The position numbers were made by a program, and so were the translations under genes. Source: an uncultured Methylococcaceae bacterium (lineage in GTDB: Bacteria; Pseudomonadota; Gammaproteobacteria; Methylococcales; Methylomonadaceae). From it: a stretch of DNA of 43,727 nucleotides. The stretch lies in assembly GCA_903945375.1 (NCBI GenBank), contig CAJAVP010000070.1:1-43727 (forward strand). Direction: 5' to 3'. Under the pieces are notes generated by a model that saw only the letters and a list, made by a program, of their open reading frames with translations, searched no databases and was not told where the DNA came from. Of this stretch, positions 8,298 through 18,944 are shown one piece after another (positions within the stretch are counted from its first letter, which is position 1; each line of letters opens with the position of its first letter).

Positions 8298-9422
8298 CTA
8301 CAAAATCATTTTTTCTGAATTTTGTTTTGGTTCGGGCAGAACAGCCTTTTTTGCCAATTGGCTTTGTAACGCCCATTGCACATGCTCTCTGACTAATTCG
8401 GAAGGATGATTGCTCTTGTCACTCAGTGCCTCAACAATTAATGCAGATGCCGAAGCATTACCTAAAGCCACTGCGATATTTCTCAGCCACCGCTCATGAC
8501 CTATGCGCCGTATTGCTGAACCTTCTGTACGTTTTAAAAAAGTGGCCTCGTCCCAAGCAAACACGTCTAATAAGTGCTGGGTGTTTAAACGATGGCGTGG
8601 ATGAAAGTCTGTGTTATCTGTTAAATGGGCAAACCGATTCCAGGGGCAAATTAGCTGGCAATCATCACAACCATAAATACGGTTGCCCAACAAGGGGCGT
8701 AAAGGTTCAGGAATCGCGCCATGCAGCTCAATGGTCAAATAAGACACACAACGCCGTGCATCGACCTGATACGGCGCAATAATCGCTTGCGTCGGACAAA
8801 TTGCAAGACACGCACTGCAATCGCCACAATGTGCGGTAGCAGGCGCGTCAATAGGCAGTGGCAAACTGGTATAAATCTCGCCTAAGAAAAACCACGATCC
8901 CGCTTTGCGATTGATGAGGTTAGAATGTTTACCGATCCAGCCTAAGCCCGCTTTTTCTGCAATGGCTTTTTCTAAAACGGGCGCACTGTCCACAAAAGCT
9001 CGCATTGACATGGGAAAATCCGTGTCTGTTAGCGTGGCGTGAATTTGATCGACCAATTTTTGCAAACGATTACGCATCAATTTGTGATAGTCCCGACCTA
9101 AGGCGTAGCGCGAAACATAAGCCGCATCGGGGGTCTCTAGCAGCGACCACATCGCCGCATGGGGTTCTGGTAGATAATCCATGCGTACCGAGATAATGCG
9201 GCGCGTGCCTTCGTGCAATTCATTGGGGCGACTGCGTTTTGTCCCGTGACGCTGCATATACGCCATATCGCCGTGTAAGCCTCGCGCCAGCCAAGCATTT
9301 AAGTGCGTTTCAGCAGCGGATAACTCCGTATCAGTAATGCCAACTTGCTGAAAACCCAAGGCTTGCCCCCATTGCTTGATTTGCAGGGCAAGCTGAGTCA
9401 TGCAGGGATCAACACGTGCCAT
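8298..9422 (-). CDS. queG: Epoxyqueuosine reductase
   Basis: QueG reduces epoxyqueuosine to queuosine in tRNA anticodons, using cobalamin and two 4Fe-4S clusters. The 374-residue protein has the N-terminal cobalamin-binding part (ARGLHGDMAYMQRH, then DYHKLMRNRL) and two cluster motifs, CGDCSACLAICPTQAI near residue 200 and CDDCQLICPWN near residue 251. The C-terminal HEAT-like part carries GHERWLRNIAVALGN. I used the ATG at 9422; an internal ATG at 9401 (MTQLALQ) is also possible. It follows rhlE by 15 bases, so the two are very probably co-transcribed. Confidence 0.95.
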   Translation of the reverse strand: MARVDPCMTQLALQIKQWGQALGFQQVGITDTELSAAETHLNAWLARGLHGDMAYMQRHGTKRSRPNELHEGTRRIISVRMDYLPEPHAAMWSLLETPDAAYVSRYALGRDYHKLMRNRLQKLVDQIHATLTDTDFPMSMRAFVDSAPVLEKAIAEKAGLGWIGKHSNLINRKAGSWFFLGEIYTSLPLPIDAPATAHCGDCSACLAICPTQAIIAPYQVDARRCVSYLTIELHGAIPEPLRPLLGNRIYGCDDCQLICPWNRFAHLTDNTDFHPRHRLNTQHLLDVFAWDEATFLKRTEGSAIRRIGHERWLRNIAVALGNASASALIVEALSDKSNHPSELVREHVQWALQSQLAKKAVLPEPKQNSEKMIL

Positions 9423-9437
9423 GAGCTTTAATGTCGT

Positions 9438-10697
9438 TTAACCACGTCGCCCTGATTTAGCTGGATTTCTAGGTGTGGTGCTGGTGTTGCGGGTGGGATT
9501 GCTCCGACGATTAGGGGCGGGTGTACGAGCCGGCTCAGCCACTTGAGGTGGTGGTGTGGCACTGGCTTCAAATCCGGGGACTTGTTCACGTTTAATCGGT
9601 TTTCCGATCAATTTGTCGATGACTTTTAACGCGCCAAGCTCGTCATGAGATACCAGAGAAATGGCTTGTCCTTCTTCGCCCGCCCGTCCGGTTCGACCAA
9701 TCCGATGGACATAATCCGCTGGTGAGCGAGGTAATTCATAGTTTACTACATGCGGTAATAAGGCAATATCAATGCCTCGTGCAGCGACATCAGTTGCGAC
9801 CAACACCCTGATTTCTCCAGACTTAAATCCCGCTAAAGCACTGGTTCTCGCGCCCTGACTTTTATTGCCGTGAATCGCCGCCGCATTAATGTTTTCTTTG
9901 TTAAGTTTTTCGGTCAAGCGGTTTGCACCGTGTTTGGTGCTGGTAAACACCAACGCCTGTTGCCAATTATTCGTTTTGATTAAATGGCAAAGCAAGGTGG
10001 TTTTGTCTGCCTTATTACAAAGGTAAGCAATTTGCTCAACCGTTTCTGCGGCTTGATTACGCGGAGCGACTTCGATTTTAATAGGATTAACTAACAAGCC
10101 GGTCGTTAGTTTGCGAATATCTTCAGAAAAAGTCGCTGAAAATAATAGGTTTTGGCGTTTTTTAGGCAGCAATGCAATAATTTTGCGAATATCACGAATA
10201 AAGCCCATGTCCAGCATGCGATCCGCTTCATCCAGTACCAATGTTTCTACTTTGTCCAATTTGACAGCGTTCTGACTAAGCAAATCCAATAAACGGCCAG
10301 GCGTTGCGACTAAGACATCCACGCCACCACGCAAGCGCATCATTTGAGGATTAATTTTAACGCCACCAAACACTACTTCCGTTTTTAAGCGAGGATGTAA
10401 ATAAGCTCCGTATTTATTGACTGACTCACCCACTTGCGCGGCTAGTTCGCGGGTTGGCGTTAAAATCAGCACTCTTACGGGTCGATTAGCACTGAATGAA
10501 TACTGCGATAAGCGGTGTAACAGTGGCAAAGTAAACCCGGCGGTTTTACCTGTGCCTGTTTGCGCGGCGGCTAGTAGATCATGACCTTTTAAAACAGCGG
10601 GGATAGCTTCGGATTGTATGGGGGAAGGCGTGGTATAACCGGCTTCGGCAATAGCACGTAGTAAAGGATCAGATAAACCTAATTTAGAAAATGGCAT
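9438..10697 (-). CDS. rhlE: DEAD-box RNA helicase RhlE
   Basis: This 419-residue ATP-dependent RNA helicase has the Q motif ([10 protein letters not shown], about 24-33), motif I AQTGTGKT near 44, motif Ia PTRELAAQ, motif II DEAD near 157, motif III SAT and motif [12 protein letters not shown]. The C-terminus is a short basic Pro/Arg/Thr-rich tail typical of RhlE. RhlE-type helicases remodel rRNA or mRNA structures, often in cold or ribosome-assembly contexts. It is the first gene of a pair with queG and faces away from trpF across a 357-base gap. Confidence 0.93.
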   Translation of the reverse strand: MPFSKLGLSDPLLRAIAEAGYTTPSPIQSEAIPAVLKGHDLLAAAQTGTGKTAGFTLPLLHRLSQYSFSANRPVRVLILTPTRELAAQVGESVNKYGAYLHPRLKTEVVFGGVKINPQMMRLRGGVDVLVATPGRLLDLLSQNAVKLDKVETLVLDEADRMLDMGFIRDIRKIIALLPKKRQNLLFSATFSEDIRKLTTGLLVNPIKIEVAPRNQAAETVEQIAYLCNKADKTTLLCHLIKTNNWQQALVFTSTKHGANRLTEKLNKENINAAAIHGNKSQGARTSALAGFKSGEIRVLVATDVAARGIDIALLPHVVNYELPRSPADYVHRIGRTGRAGEEGQAISLVSHDELGALKVIDKLIGKPIKREQVPGFEASATPPPQVAEPARTPAPNRRSNPTRNTSTTPRNPAKSGRRG

Positions 10698-11054
10698 TCG
10701 TTATGGAGTCTCAAGAAAAACTATTGTTAATTAATGTGTTGCAACATCGAGGATTGAGGGGGCGTGGAGACTGATAAGCAAATAGCCATCAACATCATTG
10801 TTCACGTTGGTGGCGATTATACATGAATTTATTGCCATAGATTAACAAACCTAAAGCGCGTTCGATTGCCGACTTACGTTAGGTACTGATGTGTTGCACG
10901 AAATGAGTTATCACTCAATTTTCGATAGTTCTCTTTAGGTTATTTTGTCCAGCTAAAAGCAATAGGTACATAAGTCTTATTTGTGGACATTTAACAGCCG
11001 TGTTTTATGTTATGCTAATCACATCATCAACAGCTACCCGTCATATCCCTATTT
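10698..11054. other. Divergent intergenic region between rhlE and trpF
   Basis: The region has no gene. It holds a TATAAT on the minus strand (10816-10821), about 120 bases before rhlE, without a well-spaced -35. On the plus strand TATGCT (11011-11016) lies just before trpF. I see no trp leader peptide with tandem Trp codons, no TrpR-like palindrome and no riboswitch. Here all genes switch from minus to plus strand. Confidence 0.4.
10990..11016 (+). promoter_or_regulatory. Weak candidate promoter for the trp operon
   Basis: TTTAAC (10990-10995) and TATGCT (11011-11016) lie 15 bases apart, a short spacing, and about 40 bases before the trpF ATG. It is the best -10-like hexamer near the gene, but the pair is poor. 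Confidence 0.25.
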
Positions 11055-11681
11055 ATGCGTACCCGCGTTAAAATTTGCGGCTTTACCCAAACGACCGATG
11101 CTGTCGCCGCAGCGCGTTTGGGGGTCGATGCGATTGGCTTGGTTTTTTATCCGCCCAGTCCCCGATATATAGAAATTCAACAGGCCATTGAAATAGTTAA
11201 TGCTTTACCGACATTTACGACGGTGGTTGGTTTGTTTGTTGATGCCAATGAAGCGCAAATACGCGAGGTGTTAGCGCGAGTGGCTATTGATTGTCTTCAG
11301 TTTCATGGCGATGAATCGCCAGAGGCTTGTCGACTTTATGGTAAACGCTACATTAAGGCCATAAGAATGAATGCCGATGTTGATTTGGACGCGGTGGTTG
11401 ACGACTACCACGATGCGTCTGGGTTGTTGCTAGATGCGTATCATGCCGATGCAAAAGGCGGGACGGGGCAGCAATTTGATTGGGGTTTAATACCCAAAGA
11501 ATGCCCATTGCCTATCGTTTTGGCAGGTGGTTTAGAGGCAAGCAACGCCCGTGCTGCGATCCAGTCTGTGCGACCTTATGCGCTGGATGTCAGTAGTGGT
11601 GTAGAACAAGCAAAAGGTATTAAAGATACCGAAAAAATGGCGGCGTTTATTCGCGCTGTCAATGACAGAGAAGGAAGTTAG
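11055..11681 (+). CDS. trpF: Phosphoribosylanthranilate isomerase
   Basis: TrpF converts phosphoribosylanthranilate to CdRP in tryptophan synthesis. The 208-residue single-domain TIM barrel begins VKICGFT (active-site Cys in KICG), followed by [17 protein letters not shown]. It later carries [36 protein letters not shown] (catalytic Asp in LLLDA) and the phosphate-binding end LAGGLEASN ... ALDVSSGVE. It is free-standing, not fused to trpC, as in most non-enteric gammaproteobacteria. It opens the trpF-trpB-trpA-accD run and ends 8 bases before trpB. No ribosome binding site is evident. Confidence 0.97.
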   Translation: MRTRVKICGFTQTTDAVAAARLGVDAIGLVFYPPSPRYIEIQQAIEIVNALPTFTTVVGLFVDANEAQIREVLARVAIDCLQFHGDESPEACRLYGKRYIKAIRMNADVDLDAVVDDYHDASGLLLDAYHADAKGGTGQQFDWGLIPKECPLPIVLAGGLEASNARAAIQSVRPYALDVSSGVEQAKGIKDTEKMAAFIRAVNDREGS

Positions 11682-11689
11682 AGCAGACC

Positions 11690-12901
11690 ATGAATCCTAT
11701 GACAGAAAATTATAATAAGCCCGATGAACGCGGGCACTTTGGCCCTTACGGGGGGATGTTTGTGGCGGAAACCTTGATGCCACCCATTCAAGAACTCAAT
11801 GCAGCTTACCAGCGCTATTTGGCAGATCCTGAGTTTATCGCGGAATTAGATGCCGATTTACAATATTACGTGGGTCGCCCCTCGCCGTTGTACTATGCGG
11901 AGCGCTGGAGTCGTGAACTGGGCGGGGCGCAAATCTATTTAAAGCGAGAAGACCTTAACCATACCGGTTCACACAAAATCAATAATACCGTTGGACAAGC
12001 GTTGTTAGCCAAACGCATGGGTAAAACGCGCATTATTGCGGAAACCGGTGCAGGTCAACACGGCGTGGCAACGGCAACAGTGGCGGCACGATTGGGATTG
12101 GAATGTGTGGTTTACATGGGGGCTGTCGATGTGGCTCGGCAATCTTTGAATGTGTATCGCATGAAATTATTAGGGGCAACGGTGGTGGCGGTTGAATCTG
12201 GCTCTAAGACCTTGAAGGATGCCTTAAATGAAGCCTTACGCGATTGGGTGACTCATGTCGATAATACGTTCTACATCATTGGTACAGTTGCAGGGCCACA
12301 TCCTTATCCGGCAATGGTTAGAGATTTTCAGGCAATTATTGGGCGTGAAGCCAAACAGCAATGTTTGGACGCAACCGGACGTTTACCGGATGCCTTAGTC
12401 GCTTGTGTGGGTGGCGGTTCTAATGCGATCGGTTTGTTCTATCCCTTTATTGATGACCACTCGGTTAAATTAATTGGCGTAGAAGCGGCGGGAGATGGCG
12501 TGGCTACAGGTCGGCATTCCGCGCCTTTGTGTGCCGGTCGTCCGGGTGTTTTGCACGGTAATCGAACCTATTTGATGGCAGATGATGACGGCGAGATTAT
12601 CGAAACGCATTCAATTTCAGCTGGATTAGATTATCCCGGTGTAGGCCCTGAACATGCTTGGCTTAAAGATACGGGGCGTGCGGAGTATGTCAATATTACG
12701 GATAATGAAGCCTTAGACGGTTTTTACGCGCTCACGCGTATGGAAGGCATTATTCCCGCTTTAGAATCCAGTCATGCCATGGCTTATACAATGAAATTGG
12801 CACCTACGATGGATAAAGAGCAGATTATCATCGTAAATCTGTCGGGACGTGGCGATAAAGACATGCAAACGATGGCAAAACGTGAAGGAATAGAGTTATG
12901 A
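11690..12901 (+). CDS. trpB: Tryptophan synthase beta chain
   Basis: TrpB is the PLP enzyme that condenses indole with serine. The 403 residues include [15 protein letters not shown], the PLP-binding lysine in [23 protein letters not shown], the phosphate loop VGGGSNAIG and [16 protein letters not shown], all typical of TrpB1. An internal ATG three codons later (11699) is an alternative start. The stop overlaps the trpA start as ATGA, which fits equimolar production of the alpha2-beta2 complex. Confidence 0.98.
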   Translation: MNPMTENYNKPDERGHFGPYGGMFVAETLMPPIQELNAAYQRYLADPEFIAELDADLQYYVGRPSPLYYAERWSRELGGAQIYLKREDLNHTGSHKINNTVGQALLAKRMGKTRIIAETGAGQHGVATATVAARLGLECVVYMGAVDVARQSLNVYRMKLLGATVVAVESGSKTLKDALNEALRDWVTHVDNTFYIIGTVAGPHPYPAMVRDFQAIIGREAKQQCLDATGRLPDALVACVGGGSNAIGLFYPFIDDHSVKLIGVEAAGDGVATGRHSAPLCAGRPGVLHGNRTYLMADDDGEIIETHSISAGLDYPGVGPEHAWLKDTGRAEYVNITDNEALDGFYALTRMEGIIPALESSHAMAYTMKLAPTMDKEQIIIVNLSGRGDKDMQTMAKREGIEL

Positions 12902-13713
12902 GTCGATTAGCGGTTACATTTGAGCAGCTTGCTCAGTCTGGACGTAAAGCATTAATTCCGTTTATTACGGCAGGTGATCCGCATCCCGACTTTACCGTAT
13001 CCATGATGCACGCGATGGTTGCGGTTGGCGTGGATGTCATCGAGTTGGGAGTACCCTTCTCTGATCCTATGGCTGATGGGCCGGTTATTCAACGTGCCAG
13101 TGAGCGGGCATTAGCGCATAAGATGAGCTTAAAACGCACCTTGGCGATGGTGGTGGAATTTCGTAACACCAATCAGCATACCCCTGTGGTGTTAATGGGC
13201 TATCTCAATCCAATTGAAGCAATGGGCTATGAAGCATTTGCCAATGCCGCGCAACGCGCTGAAGTCGATGGTGTTTTGACGGTCGACTTGCCGCCCGAAG
13301 AAGGGTTGGAATGCCGTGAGTTGTTAAAAGCACGTGGTGTTGATCCTATTTTCTTACTAGCCCCTAATAGCAGTGATGAGCGTATCCGCATGATGGATAA
13401 TATTGGCAGTGGTTACATCTACTACGTTTCTTTGAAAGGAGTGACGGGGGCAGGGCATTTAAATAGTGCCGATGTGGAAAGCAAACTTAAACAAATCCGT
13501 GCCAATACTTCGTTGCCGATTGGGATTGGTTTTGGGGTTAAAGATGCTGAAACCGCTAGAACGATTGGTGCATTAGGTGATGGGGTTGTGGTCGGTAGTG
13601 CTTTAATCAGTAAAATTGAAGCCAACTTAGACAACTGCGATCGGGCAAAACATGAAATTTGTGAATTATTGGCATCCATGCGATGTGCGTTGGATGAAGG
13701 GAGTGTTAAATAA
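12898..13713 (+). CDS. trpA: Tryptophan synthase alpha chain
   Basis: TrpA cleaves indole-3-glycerol phosphate and channels indole to TrpB. The 271-residue TIM barrel shows [12 protein letters not shown], the catalytic Glu in [19 protein letters not shown], the catalytic Asp in [23 protein letters not shown] and [11 protein letters not shown] ... GVVVGSALI for phosphate binding. It overlaps trpB by 4 bases at the start and accD by 1 base at the end (TAATG). Confidence 0.98.
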   Translation: MSRLAVTFEQLAQSGRKALIPFITAGDPHPDFTVSMMHAMVAVGVDVIELGVPFSDPMADGPVIQRASERALAHKMSLKRTLAMVVEFRNTNQHTPVVLMGYLNPIEAMGYEAFANAAQRAEVDGVLTVDLPPEEGLECRELLKARGVDPIFLLAPNSSDERIRMMDNIGSGYIYYVSLKGVTGAGHLNSADVESKLKQIRANTSLPIGIGFGVKDAETARTIGALGDGVVVGSALISKIEANLDNCDRAKHEICELLASMRCALDEGSVK

Positions 13714-14633
13714 TGAGTTGGTTTGAAAAATTGCGACCATCAACGATTCGTACGGAAGCATCAGTCAAAAAAAATACCGTACCAGAAGGCTTATGGAGTA
13801 AATGTCCTGAATGTAGTGCGATTTTATACAATTCTGAATTAGAAAAAAATTTTAGCGTCTGTCCAAAATGTGAGCATCATTTGCGTATTTCAGCAAGAGC
13901 GCGATTGGATTTGTTTTTGGATGACGGTGAGCGTGAAGAAATTGGCAAAAATATCAAGCCACTTGATCCTCTAAAATTTAAAGATATCAAAAAATACAAA
14001 GAACGACTGGCGACGGCGCAAAAACAAACCAAGGAAACCGATGCGTTGGTGGTAATGAAGGGTCGCTTAAAAGGTCAAGAGCTGGTTGTTGCGGCATTTG
14101 ACTTTAATTTTATGGGTGGCTCGATGGGCTCGGTGGTGGGAGAGCGTTTTGTACGCGGAATCAACAAAAGTCTAATGCTGGGCATTCCCTTTGTGACGTT
14201 TACTGCCAGCGGTGGTGCTAGAATGCAAGAATCGCTGTATTCATTATTCCAAATGGCAAAGACAAGCGCGGCATTGACGCGCTTGTCTGATGCCGGAGTC
14301 CCATACATTTCTATTATGACCGACCCGACGATGGGCGGCGTTTCGGCTAGTTTGGCGATGTTAGGCGATATTAATGTTGCTGAGCCTAATGCCTTAATTG
14401 GTTTTGCCGGCCCGCGTGTTATTGAACAAACGGTTCGCGAAAAACTGCCTGAGGGTTTTCAGCGCAGTGAGTTTTTACAAGAACATGGTGCGATCGATAT
14501 GATTGTTGACCGTCGACAAATGCGCGACAAAATTGCCAATGTGTTAGCTATGCTATCGGTTGGCAAAATGACGAGTGATGAGTTGGCAATTTTAGAGCCG
14601 GTGATTATTGATGATATCAATGACGCAGGTTGA
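13713..14633 (+). CDS. accD: Acetyl-CoA carboxylase carboxyltransferase beta subunit
   Basis: AccD pairs with AccA to transfer carboxyl from biotin to acetyl-CoA, the first step of fatty-acid synthesis. The 306 residues start with a four-cysteine zinc ribbon (CPEC ... CPKCEHH, about 28-50), then the crotonase-like carboxyltransferase core with [40 protein letters not shown] and [11 protein letters not shown]. The start overlaps the trpA stop. The trpA-accD-folC order is widespread in gammaproteobacteria. A 151-base gap with no obvious terminator separates it from folC. Confidence 0.97.
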   Translation: MSWFEKLRPSTIRTEASVKKNTVPEGLWSKCPECSAILYNSELEKNFSVCPKCEHHLRISARARLDLFLDDGEREEIGKNIKPLDPLKFKDIKKYKERLATAQKQTKETDALVVMKGRLKGQELVVAAFDFNFMGGSMGSVVGERFVRGINKSLMLGIPFVTFTASGGARMQESLYSLFQMAKTSAALTRLSDAGVPYISIMTDPTMGGVSASLAMLGDINVAEPNALIGFAGPRVIEQTVREKLPEGFQRSEFLQEHGAIDMIVDRRQMRDKIANVLAMLSVGKMTSDELAILEPVIIDDINDAG

Positions 14634-14784
14634 TGGACGCGATGCTAACAATGGACATGATGGTCTGTAACCTTTAGCTTCTTGGTCACAATGTTTTGTA
14701 AACTTGGCTCGTTGTTCAACGCTGATTGCCATTTTTACCAAAGCTTGTGCATTGATAATGAGATGAGGAGGTTGAGAGTTACTA

Positions 14785-16065
14785 ATGTATTTTGATACTT
14801 TACAGGATTGGTTAAGCTGGCAAGAAGGCTTTCATCCGTTGGCAATAGATTTGGGTTTAGAGCGAGCGGATCATGTGTTTACTGCACTTAATCCCCATAA
14901 AATCAAACCGCTGACGATTACCGTTGCAGGAACCAATGGTAAGGGTTCTTGTGTTGCCTATCTTGAGGCGATTTACTTAGCACAAGGTTATCGCGTAGGG
15001 GCTTATACCTCTCCTCATATCTTAAAATATAACGAGCGCATTAAAATTAATGGTCAGCCTGTTAGCGATGCGGCGATTTGTGAGGCGTTTGCAAGAATTG
15101 AAGCGGTGCGAGCCGATCACTCGTTAAGTTATTTTGAATTTGGTACGCTTGCGGCACTTGATTTGTTTTGGCGGGCGGATTTAGATATTCAACTACTGGA
15201 AGTCGGGCTGGGAGGGCGTTTGGATGTCGTGAACGTGGTTGAGCCTGATGTGGCGTTGGTTAGCAGTATCGGTATCGATCATGTGGCTTGGCTTGGCGAT
15301 TCCCGTGATGCCATAGGACGAGAGAAAGCGGGGATTTTTCGTGCCGGTGTGCCGGCTATTGTGGGTGATCCGTATCCACCATCGACAGTATTAGAAACGG
15401 CAGCTGAAAAAAATGCCCAGCTCTTTTGTCTTGGTAACGATTTTGGCTATTACAAATATGCCGATCATTGGGATTGGTATGCCGGTCAGCAGGCGTTCAA
15501 TCAGTTACCGATGCTCGCTTTAAAAGGTGAGCATCAGTATCGCAATGCCGCTTCGATTATCCTAGCTATTCAATGTTTACAACACCGATTGCCAGTTGAC
15601 TCCTCGGCTATTGCTTATGGCTTAACGCATGTGCAATTGGCGGGGCGTTTTCAGTTAATTGAGGGCGAGATTCCGGTGCTATTGGATGTGGGACATAATC
15701 CTGAAGCGGTGTTGACCTTGGTGGATTATTTGTCCACCTATTTCCCTGATAAGTGTATTCATGCGGTTTTTTCAATGATGAAGGACAAAGATATTGTCAG
15801 TGTTCTCCGTATTATGAAGCCTATGGTTCAGAACTGGTTTTTTGCGCCTTTGGCTAATTCTCGGGCGACGACAGACTCGGCAATGCAAGAGTTTTTTTTA
15901 CAAGCGGCTATCCCCAATGTATTTTTTGGCTATACTGGTTTTGCTGAGGCGTTTGATGCTGCGAGAAATCAAGCGCAACCAGTTGATTTAATAATTGTTT
16001 TCGGCTCCTTCTTTTTGGTGTCTGATTGTTTAAATGAATTTGAGCATAGAGAGTTGATAAAATGA
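14785..16065 (+). CDS. folC: Dihydrofolate synthase / folylpolyglutamate synthase
   Basis: FolC ligates glutamate to dihydropteroate and extends folate polyglutamate tails. The 426 residues show the Mur-ligase P-loop ITVAGTNGKGSCVAYLEAI (about 45-63), YTSPHILKYNERIKING, LLEVGLGGRLDVVNVV, SSIGIDHVAWLG with REKAGIFR, and the C-terminal LLDVGHNPEA. A GGAGG ribosome binding site about 12 bases upstream supports the start. Its stop overlaps the dedD start (ATGA). Confidence 0.96.
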   Translation: MYFDTLQDWLSWQEGFHPLAIDLGLERADHVFTALNPHKIKPLTITVAGTNGKGSCVAYLEAIYLAQGYRVGAYTSPHILKYNERIKINGQPVSDAAICEAFARIEAVRADHSLSYFEFGTLAALDLFWRADLDIQLLEVGLGGRLDVVNVVEPDVALVSSIGIDHVAWLGDSRDAIGREKAGIFRAGVPAIVGDPYPPSTVLETAAEKNAQLFCLGNDFGYYKYADHWDWYAGQQAFNQLPMLALKGEHQYRNAASIILAIQCLQHRLPVDSSAIAYGLTHVQLAGRFQLIEGEIPVLLDVGHNPEAVLTLVDYLSTYFPDKCIHAVFSMMKDKDIVSVLRIMKPMVQNWFFAPLANSRATTDSAMQEFFLQAAIPNVFFGYTGFAEAFDAARNQAQPVDLIIVFGSFFLVSDCLNEFEHRELIK

Positions 16066-16889
16066 ATCAAGAACTTAGGCAGCGGTTAATTGGTGCTGTG
16101 GTGGTTACAGCGTTAGCGGCTATTTTTATTCCAATGTTATTTGATGATCCGGTTGAAGAGAAGATCCAGGTTGTCAGTGAGCTAGGCATTCCTCAAGAAC
16201 CGATGGTATCTGTAGATGACAATGATAAAAAATTACCCGACGATGTGAGTAATGTTGCCGCTTTAGCTGAGTCTCAAACTAATTCTCTGGAAGAGCCTAA
16301 TGCCACCGAACAGACTGGCAATGATGTCTTATCTACGGATGAGTTGGAAGCCGAAGCGCCTGGCGAAGAAGAGCAAGAGCCCGTTGTAGAGCGCCCTGTC
16401 ACTACTAAAGGCAGTAAAGCTAATGGCAAATCAGGCGCAACCTTGGATACTGGTATTGTCGATGAACAAGCCGACGAACCCGTGGTAACCGCTAGCAGTA
16501 AACCGGTACAAAAAGCGATACAAAAACCAACGGTATTAAAAACTGACGTGATTACGCCGGCTAAAACCGTTAAAGCTAAACCGATTGCTAATGAAAAAGC
16601 GATTGATGTCTCATCAAGCGAAAAAAATGAACCTACAACTAAAATAAATCCCGAACCATCACGCTGGTACATTCAAGCGGGTAGTTTTAGTAAAAAAGAA
16701 AATGCGATGTCGCTCTCTGATAGTTTGCGTAAACAAGGGATGCCGGTTTTGTTAGAAACGATTCAAGTCGCCGGTAAAGGCACGTTTTATCGCTTAAAAG
16801 TAGGGCCGGAATTGGACAAAAAACGAGCGTCACAAATGAAAGCGAAGCTCGATCAACAAAACATTCAAAGTATTTTAGTCGGCGAATAA
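16062..16889 (+). CDS. dedD: SPOR domain cell-division protein, DedD type
   Basis: This 275-residue protein has a short cytoplasmic N-terminus, one transmembrane helix (VVVTALAAIFIPMLF, about 12-27), a long acidic then Lys/Thr/Pro-rich linker (30-200) and a C-terminal SPOR domain (WYIQAGSFSKKENAMSLSDS to the end). SPOR domains bind denuded septal peptidoglycan, so the protein should localise to the division site. Position between folC and cvpA is the classical dedD place. It overlaps folC by 4 bases. Confidence 0.9.
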   Translation: MNQELRQRLIGAVVVTALAAIFIPMLFDDPVEEKIQVVSELGIPQEPMVSVDDNDKKLPDDVSNVAALAESQTNSLEEPNATEQTGNDVLSTDELEAEAPGEEEQEPVVERPVTTKGSKANGKSGATLDTGIVDEQADEPVVTASSKPVQKAIQKPTVLKTDVITPAKTVKAKPIANEKAIDVSSSEKNEPTTKINPEPSRWYIQAGSFSKKENAMSLSDSLRKQGMPVLLETIQVAGKGTFYRLKVGPELDKKRASQMKAKLDQQNIQSILVGE

Positions 16890-16904
16890 GCCGCACTACG
16901 GTTT

Positions 16905-17396
16905 ATGATCTGGGTTGACTTTGCCATTTGCGGCATATTGAGCATCACCTTACTTGTTGGTGTATTCAATGGCTCAAGTCGTCAGGCTTATTCATTAATC
17001 TGTTGGTTATTAGCCATACTGATTGGCTTAAGTTTTAGTCCTGATTTTGCCAAGTTACTAAAATCCTCTATTGATGAGCCTGTCGTTTTGCTTGCCGCAT
17101 CGTTTGCTAGTTTATGTATCATCACATTGACGGTTGGCGGTTTAATTCTTCTGCTACTAGGCGAGCAAATTAAAAAATCCCGATTCACAGTTATTGAGCG
17201 TCTGGGCGGACTCTGTTTGGGGTTTGTTCATGGCATTGTGTTTGTCATTTTATTGGTTATGCTGGCGGGTTTATCGGTGTTGCCCCATTCGCCTTGGTGG
17301 AAAAAATCTAAATTCATTCCTCCTTTTCAATCGGCGGTTGTTTGGTTACAGCATCATATGCCATCAGAATTAACTAAGAACGTTAATTATCGTTAA
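16905..17396 (+). CDS. cvpA: CvpA family membrane protein
   Basis: This 163-residue integral membrane protein has four predicted helices (about 4-22, 25-45, 62-85 and 101-124) and begins WVDFAICGILSITLLVGVFNGSSRQ, the usual CvpA start. CvpA is linked to colicin V production and to envelope and bile tolerance; its biochemical role is not settled. It lies 15 bases after dedD and 16 bases before purF, in the conserved dedD-cvpA-purF order. Confidence 0.93.
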   Translation: MIWVDFAICGILSITLLVGVFNGSSRQAYSLICWLLAILIGLSFSPDFAKLLKSSIDEPVVLLAASFASLCIITLTVGGLILLLLGEQIKKSRFTVIERLGGLCLGFVHGIVFVILLVMLAGLSVLPHSPWWKKSKFIPPFQSAVVWLQHHMPSELTKNVNYR

Positions 17397-17412
17397 ATAT
17401 TAAGGTAAAACC

Positions 17413-18921
17413 ATGTGTGGTATTGCAGCTATAGTTTCCCATCAAGCGGTTAATCAAGAGCTTTATGATGCTTTGACCGTTCTACAACATCGCGGACAGG
17501 ATGCGGCCGGCATTGTGACGTGCGAAAACGGACGTTTACATTTACGTAAAGATAATGGCTTGACTCGTGATGTGTTCACTAATGCACAAATGATGAAATT
17601 ACGCGGTAATATGGGAATCGCTCATGTGCGTTATCCCACCGCTGGCTGTACCAGTTCGGCAGAAGCGCAGCCATTTTATGTGAATTCACCTTTTGGCTTA
17701 ACCTTGGCGCATAACGGTAATTTAACCAATACCGAAGAATTAAAAGAAGCCCTTTTTGTTCAAGATCAGCGGCATATCAATACCGATTCTGATTCTGAGG
17801 TATTGTTAAATGTTTTTGCACATGAATTACAGAGCTTGGGTAAGTTGCATTTAAGCGTAGAAGATGTCTTTCAAGCCGTATCAGGTGTGCATCGACGTTG
17901 CCGTGGTGCTTACGCCGTGGTCATCATGATTGCTGGATTTGGCATTTTAGGTTTTCGTGATCCACACGGCATTCGCCCCGTTGTATTTGGTGATCGCATT
18001 ACCGAGTCCGGTCATGATGTTATGATTGCGTCAGAAAGCGTTGCCTTGGATGTTTTAGGGTTTGATGTGATTCGAGATATCTTGCCGGGTGAAGCGATCT
18101 TTATTGAGGAATCAGGGCGCTTGCACAGTAAACAATGTGCTGAATACGTTAAACATTGTCCTTGTATTTTTGAATATGTTTATTTTGCCCGTCCAGATTC
18201 CATCATTGATGATATTTCCGTTTATAAAGCAAGATTGCGTATGGGCACTAAGTTGGCCGAGAAGATGCAACGAGAATGGCCGGATAACGATATTGATGTC
18301 GTTATTCCTATTCCCGATACCAGCCGTACCGCCGCTTTGCAAATGGCGACGATATTAGGCGTCAAGTTTAGTGAAGGGTTTATGAAAAACCGCTATATCG
18401 GTCGGACGTTTATTATGCCAGGTCAGAAAATGCGTGAAAAATCTGTCCGCCAAAAACTCAATGCTATCGGCTTAGAATTTGAAGGCAAAAACGTATTGCT
18501 GGTCGATGACTCCATTGTCAGAGGCACAACATCAGCGCAAATTATTCAAATGGCACGAGATGCAGGTGCAAAGAAGGTTTATTTTGCGTCGGCAGCGCCG
18601 CCAGTCCGTTATCCCAATGTGTATGGCATTGATATGCCAGCCGCTCATGAATTGATTGCACACGGTCGAACCGAAGAGGAAGTGCGTATTGAAATTGGAG
18701 CGGATTATCTAATTTATCAAGATTTAGAAGACTTAATTGCCGCTGTTCGGAAAGGCAATCCCTCAATCGAACAGTTTGACACCTCTTGCTTTAGTCATGA
18801 ATACATAACTGGCGATATTGATGAAGCATATTTGGAGCATGTCGAGGCTTTGCGTAATGATTCGGCACGTAGCACCCATGACTCTGGGAACTTTATCATT
18901 GAAATGCAGAATTGCGACTAA
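17413..18921 (+). CDS. purF: Amidophosphoribosyltransferase
   Basis: PurF makes phosphoribosylamine from PRPP and glutamine, the committed step of purine synthesis. The 502-residue protein begins MCGIAAIV, so Cys2 becomes the N-terminal glutaminase nucleophile without a propeptide. Glutaminase motifs include [16 protein letters not shown] and AHNGNLTN. The PRPP-binding motif [14 protein letters not shown] lies near residue 362. It is the E. coli-like class without the long propeptide. RBS-like AAGG precedes the ATG. Confidence 0.97.
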   Translation: MCGIAAIVSHQAVNQELYDALTVLQHRGQDAAGIVTCENGRLHLRKDNGLTRDVFTNAQMMKLRGNMGIAHVRYPTAGCTSSAEAQPFYVNSPFGLTLAHNGNLTNTEELKEALFVQDQRHINTDSDSEVLLNVFAHELQSLGKLHLSVEDVFQAVSGVHRRCRGAYAVVIMIAGFGILGFRDPHGIRPVVFGDRITESGHDVMIASESVALDVLGFDVIRDILPGEAIFIEESGRLHSKQCAEYVKHCPCIFEYVYFARPDSIIDDISVYKARLRMGTKLAEKMQREWPDNDIDVVIPIPDTSRTAALQMATILGVKFSEGFMKNRYIGRTFIMPGQKMREKSVRQKLNAIGLEFEGKNVLLVDDSIVRGTTSAQIIQMARDAGAKKVYFASAAPPVRYPNVYGIDMPAAHELIAHGRTEEEVRIEIGADYLIYQDLEDLIAAVRKGNPSIEQFDTSCFSHEYITGDIDEAYLEHVEALRNDSARSTHDSGNFIIEMQNCD

Positions 18922-18944
18922 CCCACTGATAATATGAGATTTTT

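Noticed and set aside
10698-11054. trp attenuator or T-box before trpF
   Set aside because: No leader peptide with tandem Trp codons, no hairpin with T-run and no T-box motif; trpF also lacks trpE, trpG and trpC nearby.
16274-16672. 132-codon minus-strand open frame
   Set aside because: It is antisense to the low-complexity linker of dedD, whose biased codons keep the opposite frame open.
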